DNA of 46,227 nt. Source: Planctomycetaceae bacterium. GTDB lineage: Bacteria > Planctomycetota > Planctomycetia > Planctomycetales > Planctomycetaceae. The notes beneath the pieces are model-generated. The model was not told the origin of the DNA and did not search any database. It worked only from the letters and a program-made list of their open reading frames with translations. Every line of letters starts with the position of its first letter. Positions within the stretch are counted from its first letter, which is position 1. This document shows positions 8,211-15,742 of this stretch, piece after piece. The translations under genes and the position numbers were made by a program. The stretch is taken from the NCBI GenBank assembly GCA_014762625.1, contig JABURQ010000060.1:1-46227 (forward strand), in the 5' to 3' direction.

Positions 8211-9476
8211 ATGTCGAAAGCTGTCACATTAGGACTCAAACCAAGTTTCGGGTTCGGAGATCGTATCGGACTCGCTACTCCGGGACATGTCGCCGCCATG
8301 CAGGCCGCCGGCGGTGAAATTGAAGCGATCTACCCGCAACAATCGATTCGTGAAATGACCCGCACCCGTCGAAACCCGGAAGGGGTGATGGCCGATGCGC
8401 TGCGGGGGATGGAGGAGGCCGGTTGGGATCGAGAGACCGGCGCGGACGCCGATCACCTCAAAGAACCGAGCGACGTCGATATCACCGCCGCCGCGGGCTT
8501 CACATTCTTCACCATCGACCCTTCCGACCATGTGGACGAACAGGCCGACGGCTATACTCTGGAAGAACTGAAAACGATGAAATCCAATCTCGGCGGCGTG
8601 AATTGGATCGACGAATACGAGGGACAGGAAATCGATCTGCCGAACGGCACGCAGCTCACGATTGACGAAGAAGCCTGTTTGCGAGCCGCCGTCAAGTACG
8701 GCCTCGCCGTCAATAATGCGGTTGAGTTATCCAACTACATTGCAAAAGTCTGCACAGATCTGGGACAGGACTTTGAGATTGAACTGAGTGTCGATGAAAC
8801 CGAGCAGCCAACCACACTGGCCGAGCATTACATCGTCGCGCATCGCTGTCTCGATCAGGGGATGAAACTCGTCAGCCTCGCCCCACGTTTTCTCGGAGAT
8901 TTCGAAAAAGGGGTCGATTTCAAAGGCGACCTGGAGGCTCTCGAAGCTTCGCTGCACGATCACGCCGCCATCGCCGAATTGCTGGGACCGTATAAAATCA
9001 GTCTGCATTCCGGCTCGGATAAATTGTCGATGTATCCCGCGTTGGCGCGGGCCACCAAAGGGCGTTTTCACGTCAAGACGGCGGGAACGAGTTACCTCGA
9101 AGCATTACGCGTCGTCGTTCGACACGACGAAGCCCTTTTTCGCACGATCGTCAACTTTGCCCGCGATCGCTACGACACCGACAAAGCCACTTATCACGTC
9201 TCAGCGACGTTGGACTCGACCCCTCCCGCCGATGATTCGGTCTCCCTGGAAGAATTAGAACGGGAGTACCTGGAAATCTGGGACGAGGTTCCCGTCGGTA
9301 AAGGATTCACGAAAGAAGGGCGTCAGATCCTGCATTGTACGTTCGGATCTGTCTTGACTCATCCGGAATACGGTCCTGCTGTCCGCCAGGTTCTGGAAGA
9401 CCACCTCGACACCTACACCGAGATTCTGAAAGTCCACTTCGTCAAACATCTCGAAGCACTCCGTGCGGGGATGTGA
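8211..9476 (+). CDS. uxaE: Tagaturonate epimerase family protein (UxaE-like)
   Basis: A 421-residue protein recognised as the UxaE family, which interconverts D-tagaturonate and D-fructuronate in hexuronate catabolism. Diagnostic blocks are GDRIGLATPGHVAAM near the N-terminus, QQSIREMTRTRR, GADADHLK and FTFFTIDPSDHVD, and KISLHSGSDKLSMYP in the middle. Histidines and acidic residues within these blocks probably bind the metal. The start at 8211 (MSKAVTLGLKPSFGFGDR) matches the family N-terminus; an upstream extension to 8112 overlaps the preceding gene and is rejected. It lies between the isomerase and the FucU gene. If the dehydrogenase at 4838 makes tagaturonate, this is the next step. Naming rests on motif memory, not alignment. 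Confidence 0.78.
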   Translation: MSKAVTLGLKPSFGFGDRIGLATPGHVAAMQAAGGEIEAIYPQQSIREMTRTRRNPEGVMADALRGMEEAGWDRETGADADHLKEPSDVDITAAAGFTFFTIDPSDHVDEQADGYTLEELKTMKSNLGGVNWIDEYEGQEIDLPNGTQLTIDEEACLRAAVKYGLAVNNAVELSNYIAKVCTDLGQDFEIELSVDETEQPTTLAEHYIVAHRCLDQGMKLVSLAPRFLGDFEKGVDFKGDLEALEASLHDHAAIAELLGPYKISLHSGSDKLSMYPALARATKGRFHVKTAGTSYLEALRVVVRHDEALFRTIVNFARDRYDTDKATYHVSATLDSTPPADDSVSLEELEREYLEIWDEVPVGKGFTKEGRQILHCTFGSVLTHPEYGPAVRQVLEDHLDTYTEILKVHFVKHLEALRAGM

Positions 9477-9506
9477 GACGGAACCTTCCCGGAAAAAATA
9501 ATCCCC

Positions 9507-9950
9507 ATGCTGAAACACACTTTGATTCACCCCAAGATCAACGAAGTTCTGGGACGCGCCGGACATCATGCGAAGGTCCTGATCGCCGACGGGAATTATC
9601 CCGCCTCGACGACGCTCGGTCCGAACGCGGAACTGGTTTCCCTGAATCTCTCCCCCGGCATCGTCGGAGTTCCCGATGTGTTACGGGCCGTCTTGAGCGC
9701 GTTACCGGTGGACGGCGTGCATACGATGGGTATTCCTCCCGACGATCCCTACGCGGCGGAAGGGGAGCCGCCGATCTGGGGCGAGTACCGAGAGATCCTG
9801 AAAGAGCAGGAACTCTCGATCGAACTGGATCCGATCGATAAATGGGACTTCTACGAAGCGGTCCGCTCACCCGATCATGTGCTGACGATCCAAACCGCCG
9901 AACAGGCCCTGTGGGCTAACGTGCTGCTGGTCGTCGGCTGCCGAACCTGA
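9507..9950 (+). CDS. fucU: RbsD/FucU-family sugar mutarotase
   Basis: A 147-residue cytoplasmic protein of the RbsD/FucU family, small decameric enzymes that interconvert sugar anomers. MLKHTLIHPKINEVLGRAGHH carries the conserved N-terminal His region (His19-His20 area), followed by LIADGNYPAS with Asp28. Length fits FucU, whose substrate is L-fucose; L-galactose has the same configuration apart from the 6-hydroxyl. It lies 30 bp after the UxaE-like gene and 32 bp before the aldo/keto reductase, so it is probably co-transcribed. A mutarotase directly beside a sugar 1-dehydrogenase makes sense, as it would supply the anomer that is oxidised. FucU against RbsD is not fully certain. Confidence 0.85.
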   Translation: MLKHTLIHPKINEVLGRAGHHAKVLIADGNYPASTTLGPNAELVSLNLSPGIVGVPDVLRAVLSALPVDGVHTMGIPPDDPYAAEGEPPIWGEYREILKEQELSIELDPIDKWDFYEAVRSPDHVLTIQTAEQALWANVLLVVGCRT

Positions 9951-9982
9951 AACACCCTCATCACGAATGAAACCATACACTT

Positions 9983-10942
9983 ATGGAACGTCGCGAACTC
10001 GGAAAGACCGGACTCTCATTACCTGTTGTCTCGTTTGGAGCCTCCTCGCTGGGGCAGGAGTTTCGGGAAGTCGATATCAACGAAGCCTTGCGGTCAGTGC
10101 ACGTCGCTCTCGAGTGCGGCATGAATTTCATTGACACGTCGCCGTTTTATGGGCGGGGCATGTCGGAAGTGATGCTGGGTGTCGCTCTGCGAGAGGTTCC
10201 TCGCGAGAGCTACATTCTGGGCACGAAATTGGGGCGTTATGCGGGACAACATTTTGACTTTTCCGCGAAACGGGTTGCAGAGACCGTCGATATCTCGCTG
10301 GAGCGAATGGGCGTCGATCATCTCGATATCTGTCTGTGTCACGACATCGAATTTGTCGAACGTCAGCAGATCGTCGACGAAACACTTCCCGCACTCCGTA
10401 AAGAGCAGGAGAAGGGGAAGGTCCGCTTCATCGGGATCAGCGGCTATCCGATAAGCAACTTCAAATTCGTCCTCGACCAGACCGACCTCGATGTGGTGCT
10501 CTCGTACAACCATTACACGCTTCAGAACACGATGTTCGCCGATCTGGTTCCCTACCTGAAAGAAAAACAGGTCGGCATTATGAACGCGGCTCCATTTTCG
10601 GCGCGTCTGCTGACCAACGCTCCTTTACCGCCGTGGCATAAAGCGACTCCCATTGTGCGGGAAACGTGCGAAAAAGCGGCGCAGCACTGCGACCAGGCGG
10701 GGGTGGACATTGCCCAGTTGGCACTGCAATTTTCGATTGCCAATCCCGATATGGCGACCTGTATCACCGGTTCGGCGAATCCCAAACGGATCGCCCAGTG
10801 GGCCGAATGGGCCAAGTTACCGCTCGACGAGCAACTCTTGAAGGAAGTTCAGGAGATTCTGGCCCCGATCCATAACTGGTTCTATATCGAGGGACTTCCG
10901 GAAAATAATGACGAGCCGGTGAATCCCTTACCGACGTCGTGA
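9983..10942 (+). CDS. Aldo/keto reductase, L-galactose/L-fucose dehydrogenase-like
   Basis: A 319-residue aldo/keto reductase with the complete catalytic tetrad Asp51, Tyr56, Lys82 and His120. The start MERRELGKTGLSLPVVSFGASSLG and the IDTSPFYGRGMSE block resemble the plant L-galactose dehydrogenase/bacterial D-threo-aldose 1-dehydrogenase branch, which oxidises L-galactose or L-fucose at C1 to the lactone with NAD(P)+. It closes the sugar block, 32 bp after fucU. With the LgoD-like dehydrogenase and UxaE it would form aldose to lactone to aldonate to tagaturonate to fructuronate. A lactonase for the second step is not seen here. Family assignment is firm; substrate is inferred. Confidence 0.88.
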   Translation: MERRELGKTGLSLPVVSFGASSLGQEFREVDINEALRSVHVALECGMNFIDTSPFYGRGMSEVMLGVALREVPRESYILGTKLGRYAGQHFDFSAKRVAETVDISLERMGVDHLDICLCHDIEFVERQQIVDETLPALRKEQEKGKVRFIGISGYPISNFKFVLDQTDLDVVLSYNHYTLQNTMFADLVPYLKEKQVGIMNAAPFSARLLTNAPLPPWHKATPIVRETCEKAAQHCDQAGVDIAQLALQFSIANPDMATCITGSANPKRIAQWAEWAKLPLDEQLLKEVQEILAPIHNWFYIEGLPENNDEPVNPLPTS

Positions 10943-11208
10943 TTCTCCCGAAAGAGCGGCAGTTATTGCTGCTGAGAACCATAATCGCCACAATCGGACG
11001 CGGATCGCCACGTTTTGACGTGAAAGGATCGCTGATTTGTCGATCCCTTGCGAAATCGGGGATAATCAATTCAGATAAAGGTAGCTCTTGCGGCAGGTGA
11101 GCGCTGAGAAGAGCGACAATAGACAACTTATGACTAAATCGTCAGCGGTGAAGCTCCCTTTGGGCGGGAGCCATGCATGGTTGACTCGTCTTGTCTGGTA
11201 ACAATTTC

Positions 11209-12537
11209 ATGAATGCATTTGCGGAATCCGACCGCCGGGTCGTGATCACGGGGATGGGGATCCTCAGTTCGGCCGGGATTGGTTGCGAAGAATTCTGGGC
11301 CAATCTTTCCTCCGGAGTCAGTGGGATCAAGCCGTTCGAGCTATTGAGCGGGACCGCCTGTCCCGGCGATATCGGGGGTGAAGTCTCCGGCTTCAACAAA
11401 GACACCATCAAAAAACAGTTCTTCACAGAGAAAGAACAGCGCAAAAGCCTCAAAGTGATGTGTCGCGAAATCCAACTCGGCGCGGCCTCCGCTCTGATGG
11501 CATTCGAACACGCCGGCTTGAGTCGGGAAGGCATGGATTCCCAGCGCATCGGCATCGATTTCGGAGCGGGGCTGATGTGCTCTCCTCCCGACGACCTGCA
11601 AGCAGGGTGCTTCAACTGCCTCGACGACTCGCCGGAACACAAATTTCAGTACGACCGCTGGGGGACTGACGGGTTGAGTAAAATGGATCCGCTCTGGTTG
11701 TTGCGGTATCTCCCCAACATGCCGGCGTGCCACATCGCGATCTTTCTCGATGCTCGCGGCCCCAGTAATTCTCTCACCGAAGACGAAGCGTCCGGGAATC
11801 TGGCGATCGCCGAAGCGTGTCGCATCATCCTTAGAGGCAGCGCGGAGGTGATGCTGACCGGATCGACCGGCACGTTCGTCCATCCGGTCCGCTCGATGCA
11901 CGCGGCCCTCCACGATCCGCTGGCCCCCGACGAAGGCGATCCCGCCACTCGGTCTCGACCGTTCGATTCCTTACGCAGCGGCATGGTTCCGGCGGAGGGA
12001 GCCTGCACGCTGATTCTCGAAGAGGAAGAACATGCCAAAGCCCGCGGCGCGACAATTTACGGTCGTATCCTGGGAACGGGAGCGAGTTGCACTCAAAACA
12101 AAACGAGTCCGCGAACGGGTAATATCGAGGATGCCACGGCAAATGCCATTCGCATGGCGTTGGGCAAAGCAGGACTGCAAGCCGATGAGATCGGCCATAT
12201 CAACGCCAACGGGCGGGGCACTCCCACCGAAGACCTCGCCGAAGCGAAAGGACTTCACAAAGCGCTCGGTTCTTACGGGGCCGAAGTTCCCGTGACGGCC
12301 CTCAAGAGCTTCACCGGCAACTCGGGCGCCGGATGTGCGACCCAGGAACTGTCGGCCTCACTGCTGGGTCTGAAAGACGGCGTCATTCCTTACACGCTGA
12401 ACTGCGAAACCCCTGATCCAGAATGCAATCTGAAGATCGTGACGGGTGAGCCACAGAAAACCGACAACAAGATCTTCGTGAACGTGAACACAACACGCAT
12501 CGGACAATCGGCAGCAGTGGTGGTGCAGGGCGTCTGA
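11209..12537 (+). CDS. Ketosynthase-fold protein lacking all three catalytic residues
   Basis: A 442-residue thiolase-fold homologue of FabF. The overall framework is retained (VVITGMGILSSAG at the N-terminus, Lys366 in LKSFTG), but the active site is gone. The cysteine position in the CASSTNAI-like block is Glu193 (EASGNLAI), the first histidine is Asn334 (NANGRGT) and the second is Asn371 (TGNSGAG). The GFGG gating loop near the C-terminus is also replaced (NTTRIGQS). It cannot condense by the known mechanism. Known non-catalytic relatives are chain-length factors (KS-beta) of polyketide systems, which pair with an active partner and usually carry Gln at the cysteine position. No partner KS or ACP lies adjacent; fabF and acpP are 9 kb away. 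The frame can be extended to a TTG at 11191, but the ATG is preferred. Confidence 0.85.
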   Translation: MNAFAESDRRVVITGMGILSSAGIGCEEFWANLSSGVSGIKPFELLSGTACPGDIGGEVSGFNKDTIKKQFFTEKEQRKSLKVMCREIQLGAASALMAFEHAGLSREGMDSQRIGIDFGAGLMCSPPDDLQAGCFNCLDDSPEHKFQYDRWGTDGLSKMDPLWLLRYLPNMPACHIAIFLDARGPSNSLTEDEASGNLAIAEACRIILRGSAEVMLTGSTGTFVHPVRSMHAALHDPLAPDEGDPATRSRPFDSLRSGMVPAEGACTLILEEEEHAKARGATIYGRILGTGASCTQNKTSPRTGNIEDATANAIRMALGKAGLQADEIGHINANGRGTPTEDLAEAKGLHKALGSYGAEVPVTALKSFTGNSGAGCATQELSASLLGLKDGVIPYTLNCETPDPECNLKIVTGEPQKTDNKIFVNVNTTRIGQSAAVVVQGV

Positions 12538-12578
12538 TCCCGAGCCTTGTACGGCAAATCTGACTTCATCGGGCAACA

Positions 12579-13490
12579 TCACTGTGCGACGGCACCTTGC
12601 CGGAGGATGATGCCGTTGATTAATCCTCCAGTGAGTAATAGCAAGCCTGTGAACTGAAACCAGAGCAACAGCGCCACGATTCCTCCCAATGTGCCGTAGA
12701 TCTCGTTGAATCGATGAAATGAATCGACATAGTACGCAATCCCTACGGTGGCGAACGCGGAACCGATCGTGGCGAACAGGCTGCCCGGAGAGATCAGGTA
12801 GAAGCGCACTTTCACCGAAGGCACGATCCAGTACATCAGTGCCGAAGAAACGAGCATGAACAGCGCCGCCGTCCCCCAGCGGGAGAAATGATAGGCGGGG
12901 GATTGGAGCCAGTCGATTTGCAGCTCTCTCAGAATAAAACGCAAAATTTGCGGGCCGAACACCAGCGCAATCATCGCCACCAGAAACAAAAGGAACAGCA
13001 CGAACACCATCAGGACCGAGATGAGTCGAGCCTGGAGAAACCGCCGCGGTTCGTCAACTCCGAAAGCGGCATCGAGTCCTTGTCCCAACGTGCGGAACAA
13101 TCGAGAGCCGGTCGTCATCAGGAGGAACAGGGATCCGAACGTCAGCGTGATGTTGATGGAACCTTCGATGTCGATGAGCTGGTCTCGGATCAGTGCGGTG
13201 ACTTTTTCGGGCATTCCTCGGTCGATGGCTTGTAACGTGTTCGTCAGAAAACCCTCGATGGGCAGCAAAGCACTGATTGCCAGGATCATAATGAAGAGTG
13301 GAGCCGTGGAAAATAAAGCGTAATAGGCGAGGGCTGCACTCCTGGCCGTGAACTGGAGGCGGACGAATTCCCGGGTGACACGAACGAGTAAGGTCCATGG
13401 CGAGAGCCCGCCCAGAGACCAGAGCTGCGCGTAGGTCATTTGTGGAATGATCTCAGGTGACGGCGGGGCGGAGCTCGAAACGTGCATCAT
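12579..13490 (-). CDS. YihY/BrkB-family inner membrane protein
   Basis: A 303-residue integral membrane protein with about six hydrophobic segments. Family features are the N-terminal block ALAYYALFSTAPLFIMIL (about residues 54-71), a loop GSRLFRTLGQGLDAAFGV (about 126-143), and a C-terminal segment with YGTLGGIVALLLWFQFTGLLLL (approximately residues 265-286), the hallmark of the YihY/UPF0761 (once called BrkB) family. The molecular role is not settled in this family. Two adjacent ATG codons at 13490 and 13487 are both possible starts. It converges on the degenerate ketosynthase gene, with 41 bp between the stops. Confidence 0.9.
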   Translation of the reverse strand: MMHVSSSAPPSPEIIPQMTYAQLWSLGGLSPWTLLVRVTREFVRLQFTARSAALAYYALFSTAPLFIMILAISALLPIEGFLTNTLQAIDRGMPEKVTALIRDQLIDIEGSINITLTFGSLFLLMTTGSRLFRTLGQGLDAAFGVDEPRRFLQARLISVLMVFVLFLLFLVAMIALVFGPQILRFILRELQIDWLQSPAYHFSRWGTAALFMLVSSALMYWIVPSVKVRFYLISPGSLFATIGSAFATVGIAYYVDSFHRFNEIYGTLGGIVALLLWFQFTGLLLLTGGLINGIILRQGAVAQ

Positions 13491-13642
13491 TTCAGCATCA
13501 ATCGTGAAGAAAGAGAGATCTATCAGAATCCCTTATAAACCGGTTGGAATAGCGGAATCCATTCTCTAGAGGAGTATTCTCCCGGTTTTTACTCGTTTGC
13601 GATAACGGCGCTTCGATATCTCCCACACTCTCAATGAGCAAT

Positions 13643-13682
13643 AAAAAAACGACCTCTCGACGGTGGGATCGAGAGGTCGTTT
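13643..13682 (-). terminator. Rho-independent terminator after the TPR gene
   Basis: A perfect 14-bp inverted repeat (13647-13660 and 13669-13682) with an 8-base loop. On the minus strand it is followed by a run of T residues (A run 13643-13649 on the plus strand). It lies 28 bp past the stop of the exported TPR gene and would end that transcript. The surrounding 220-bp gap between the TPR gene and the YihY gene holds nothing else convincing. Confidence 0.9.
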
Positions 13683-13709
13683 CGCTTTGGAAAACTGCTC
13701 GATGTGGCC

Positions 13710-15194
13710 TCAATTCGGCGTGGACGAGTTCGAGTTGGCGGTCTCAAACTGCTTGAGGGCGTATCGGGCACCGCGATAGGCGGAGAGATGTTTCTTGCCG
13801 GATTCGATCGCTTTCTGGAAGTGTTCGCGAGCCCGGCTCCCTTCATTCACCTTCAACATGCGATGCGCGGTGAAAAAGTCGGCTTCGCATTGTTGAGACG
13901 CTTTCATATTTTCGTCTTTTTGCGACATCGCCGCCTGCAGGTCCCGCATCTCGATCGCACCGGCCTGATAGGCGATGAGAGAGTCGATCCAGTCACGTTG
14001 AATGGCCAGTTTCTGCAAGCTATCGCTGAATAATGATTTGGCTTTCTCTTCCTGTCCTAAACGAGACAACGCGAGATAACGCCAGGGATCGACATACCGC
14101 AAATCAGCATCCATTTTTCTGGCTGCTGACAGTGAGTCAAAGGCCGCCTGGTATTGCCCTGCGAAGAACTGAGCGAAGCCCATTTCCGCTTTGGCAACCG
14201 CGCGACTTGGATCGAGTTTCAGCATCTGCTGATAATCGGCGATCGCCTGCTCCGCTTTTCCTTGCGCGAGATTCGCCGAGGCTCGCAGTCGATAAACCTC
14301 AATCTGATTTGGATTGCGTTTGAGCGATTCGTTGAAATCGATCACGGCAGCGCTCGGATTCCCCATTTGCATCAGAGAGAATCCGCGGTTGGTGTAGGAG
14401 GTGTAGTAATTGGCGTCCTGCTTGAGGGCGGAGGTGAAGTCCTGAATCGCCTCTTCGTGCATGTTTTGCTGCTGGAAGAACATCCCCCGGTTATTGAAAA
14501 TAAGCGGACTGTCCGGGAATGTCTCCAACGCCGCCGCAAACGCCGCCTTGGCTTCCTCGACCTTACCCGCTTTCACGAGCGTTTCCGCCATGGCAACGTG
14601 CGATCCGAGATGAGCGGGGAACTCCTTGATGGCGGCACGGTAATCGGCAATCGCACCGTCAAAGTCTGATTTCGATTGTTTGGCGTAGGCTCGCTGGTAA
14701 AGCAGATTCGCCCGATCTTCCCCACGAACTTCGCTTCCGTTCAGTGTCGAGGTGGCGACGTCAATCGCTACATCAGCGTGCTGGGGACGATCTTCAAGTC
14801 GCGCCAGATTCGACATCCCGTAGAGATAGGGGAGATAATACATGGACTGTTCCTGCGTGTCGTGCAGGATCGCGCCGCGACAATCGGCAATTCCCTGGCG
14901 GATTTTGGCGGTGTCTTTAGTCCGGATACCGAGTTCGACCCGGGCGCTTCCCCGCAGGTAGAGGGCGACATGATCCTTGGGATTCTCGGAAATCACTTTG
15001 GAGGTCAATTGATCGACCTTGAGGAACTGTGCCGATCGGTAGGCCTGTTCCGCCTCTTTTTTCGTGTTTTCGTGTTCGGGATTCAGATTGGGAGCCGCCG
15101 CCGGTAATCCAGGGATATTGCGGTTCGGCTGGGCGTTTACCACCGTCGTTAAGGTTAGAATTGCGATGAGAGAGAGAGAAAGTGATTTCGGCAT
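13710..15194 (-). CDS. Exported TPR-repeat protein
   Basis: A 494-residue protein with a signal peptide (MPKSLSLSLIAILTLTTVVNA, cleavage after NA) and a long series of tetratricopeptide repeats from about residue 40 to 370. Clear repeat units include LIFNNRGMFFQQQNMHEEAI and YTSYTNRGFSLMQMGNPSAA. TPR arrays mediate protein-protein contacts; the location is periplasmic or extracytoplasmic. The start at 15194 is preferred over 15233 because a GTGGAAGA ribosome-site-like sequence precedes it and the signal peptide then begins properly. It is transcribed alone, divergent from the nusA unit, with a strong terminator after it. No catalytic domain is visible, so its partner is unknown. Confidence 0.85.
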   Translation of the reverse strand: MPKSLSLSLIAILTLTTVVNAQPNRNIPGLPAAAPNLNPEHENTKKEAEQAYRSAQFLKVDQLTSKVISENPKDHVALYLRGSARVELGIRTKDTAKIRQGIADCRGAILHDTQEQSMYYLPYLYGMSNLARLEDRPQHADVAIDVATSTLNGSEVRGEDRANLLYQRAYAKQSKSDFDGAIADYRAAIKEFPAHLGSHVAMAETLVKAGKVEEAKAAFAAALETFPDSPLIFNNRGMFFQQQNMHEEAIQDFTSALKQDANYYTSYTNRGFSLMQMGNPSAAVIDFNESLKRNPNQIEVYRLRASANLAQGKAEQAIADYQQMLKLDPSRAVAKAEMGFAQFFAGQYQAAFDSLSAARKMDADLRYVDPWRYLALSRLGQEEKAKSLFSDSLQKLAIQRDWIDSLIAYQAGAIEMRDLQAAMSQKDENMKASQQCEADFFTAHRMLKVNEGSRAREHFQKAIESGKKHLSAYRGARYALKQFETANSNSSTPN

Positions 15195-15362
15195 AGTCTT
15201 CCACCATGAAGAAAAGGACTGAAAGTGTTCCAAAAGCCTCCGTTACTGGTGGATATTAGTGAGATCCGAAAAACGCCTCTAGCCCAGTCTGTGGATTTTC
15301 CGGCGAGAAAGAGGGAGATTCCTGCTGAATCGATCTCCTTACGTTCCCAGAGGTTGGGCAAC

Positions 15363-15391
15363 TTGACATCCCTCTGCGGGACAGATACATT
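15363..15391 (+). promoter_or_regulatory. Near-consensus sigma70-type promoter upstream of nusA
   Basis: TTGACA at 15363-15368 and TACATT at 15386-15391 are separated by exactly 17 bp. Transcription would begin near 15398, about 345 bases before the nusA ATG and just at a 7-bp hairpin (15397-15403 with 15413-15419). This is the best promoter match I found in the window. Confidence 0.75.
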
Positions 15392-15565
15392 TAACGGAAC
15401 GAGCGAGAGTTCCTCGTTCGTGGATGAAGAAAGTCCAACTATCCAGCAACGGGACCGTTTGATCGTTTCCGTTACTCAGTCCAATAAGGCAACACCATGT
15501 TTTAAGCCCCAGCGGATCTGAATGACTGGCATACTTGACGGAGTGTATTATACACCTGTCGGGAA

Positions 15566-15588
15566 GAGACTCTGACGTGGAGGGTCTC
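15566..15588 (+). promoter_or_regulatory. Hairpin in the nusA leader, upstream of the attenuator
   Basis: A 7-bp stem (15566-15572 with 15582-15588, one G-U pair) with a 9-base loop lies directly before the terminator-like hairpin at 15596. Two adjacent stems just ahead of a U run is the layout of a leader attenuator. An alternative pairing that would form an antiterminator was not worked out. Confidence 0.45.
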
Positions 15589-15595
15589 CTGTAAA

Positions 15596-15618
15596 GTGGG
15601 CAAGGGCCCGCTTTTTTT
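15596..15618 (+). terminator. Intrinsic terminator/attenuator in the nusA leader
   Basis: GTGGGC (15596-15601) and GCCCGC (15606-15611) form a 6-bp stem with one G-U pair and an AAGG loop, followed directly by seven T residues. It lies about 200 bases after the promoter and 125 bases before nusA, so it either attenuates the nusA-infB operon or ends a separate small RNA of roughly 220 bases. Confidence 0.65.
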
Positions 15619-15742
15619 ATTGGACTGAGCGGATTCCGAAAAGACAACCAGAACTGAGTTGGCATCCACCCGGTCGCCGACAAACCCCGATCACATCACG
15701 ATCTTCGACCGAGAACGTGACATTCAGCAAGACGAGGCAGTC

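Larger units (their letters stand above)
15195..15742. other. Divergent intergenic region and nusA leader
   Basis: 548 bp between the TPR gene and nusA. The right-hand two thirds hold a near-consensus promoter (15363-15391), several hairpins and an intrinsic-terminator-like structure (15596-15618), which are listed separately. No tRNA or known structured RNA was recognised, and short open frames in the region show no recognisable protein. The rimP gene, often upstream of nusA, is absent. Confidence 0.7.

Noticed and set aside
15398-15618. Known structured RNA (RNase P, 6S, tmRNA) before nusA
   Set aside because: A short GAAGAAAGTCC stretch recalls one RNase P block, but the length and remaining conserved elements do not fit; no end-to-end pairing as in 6S RNA.
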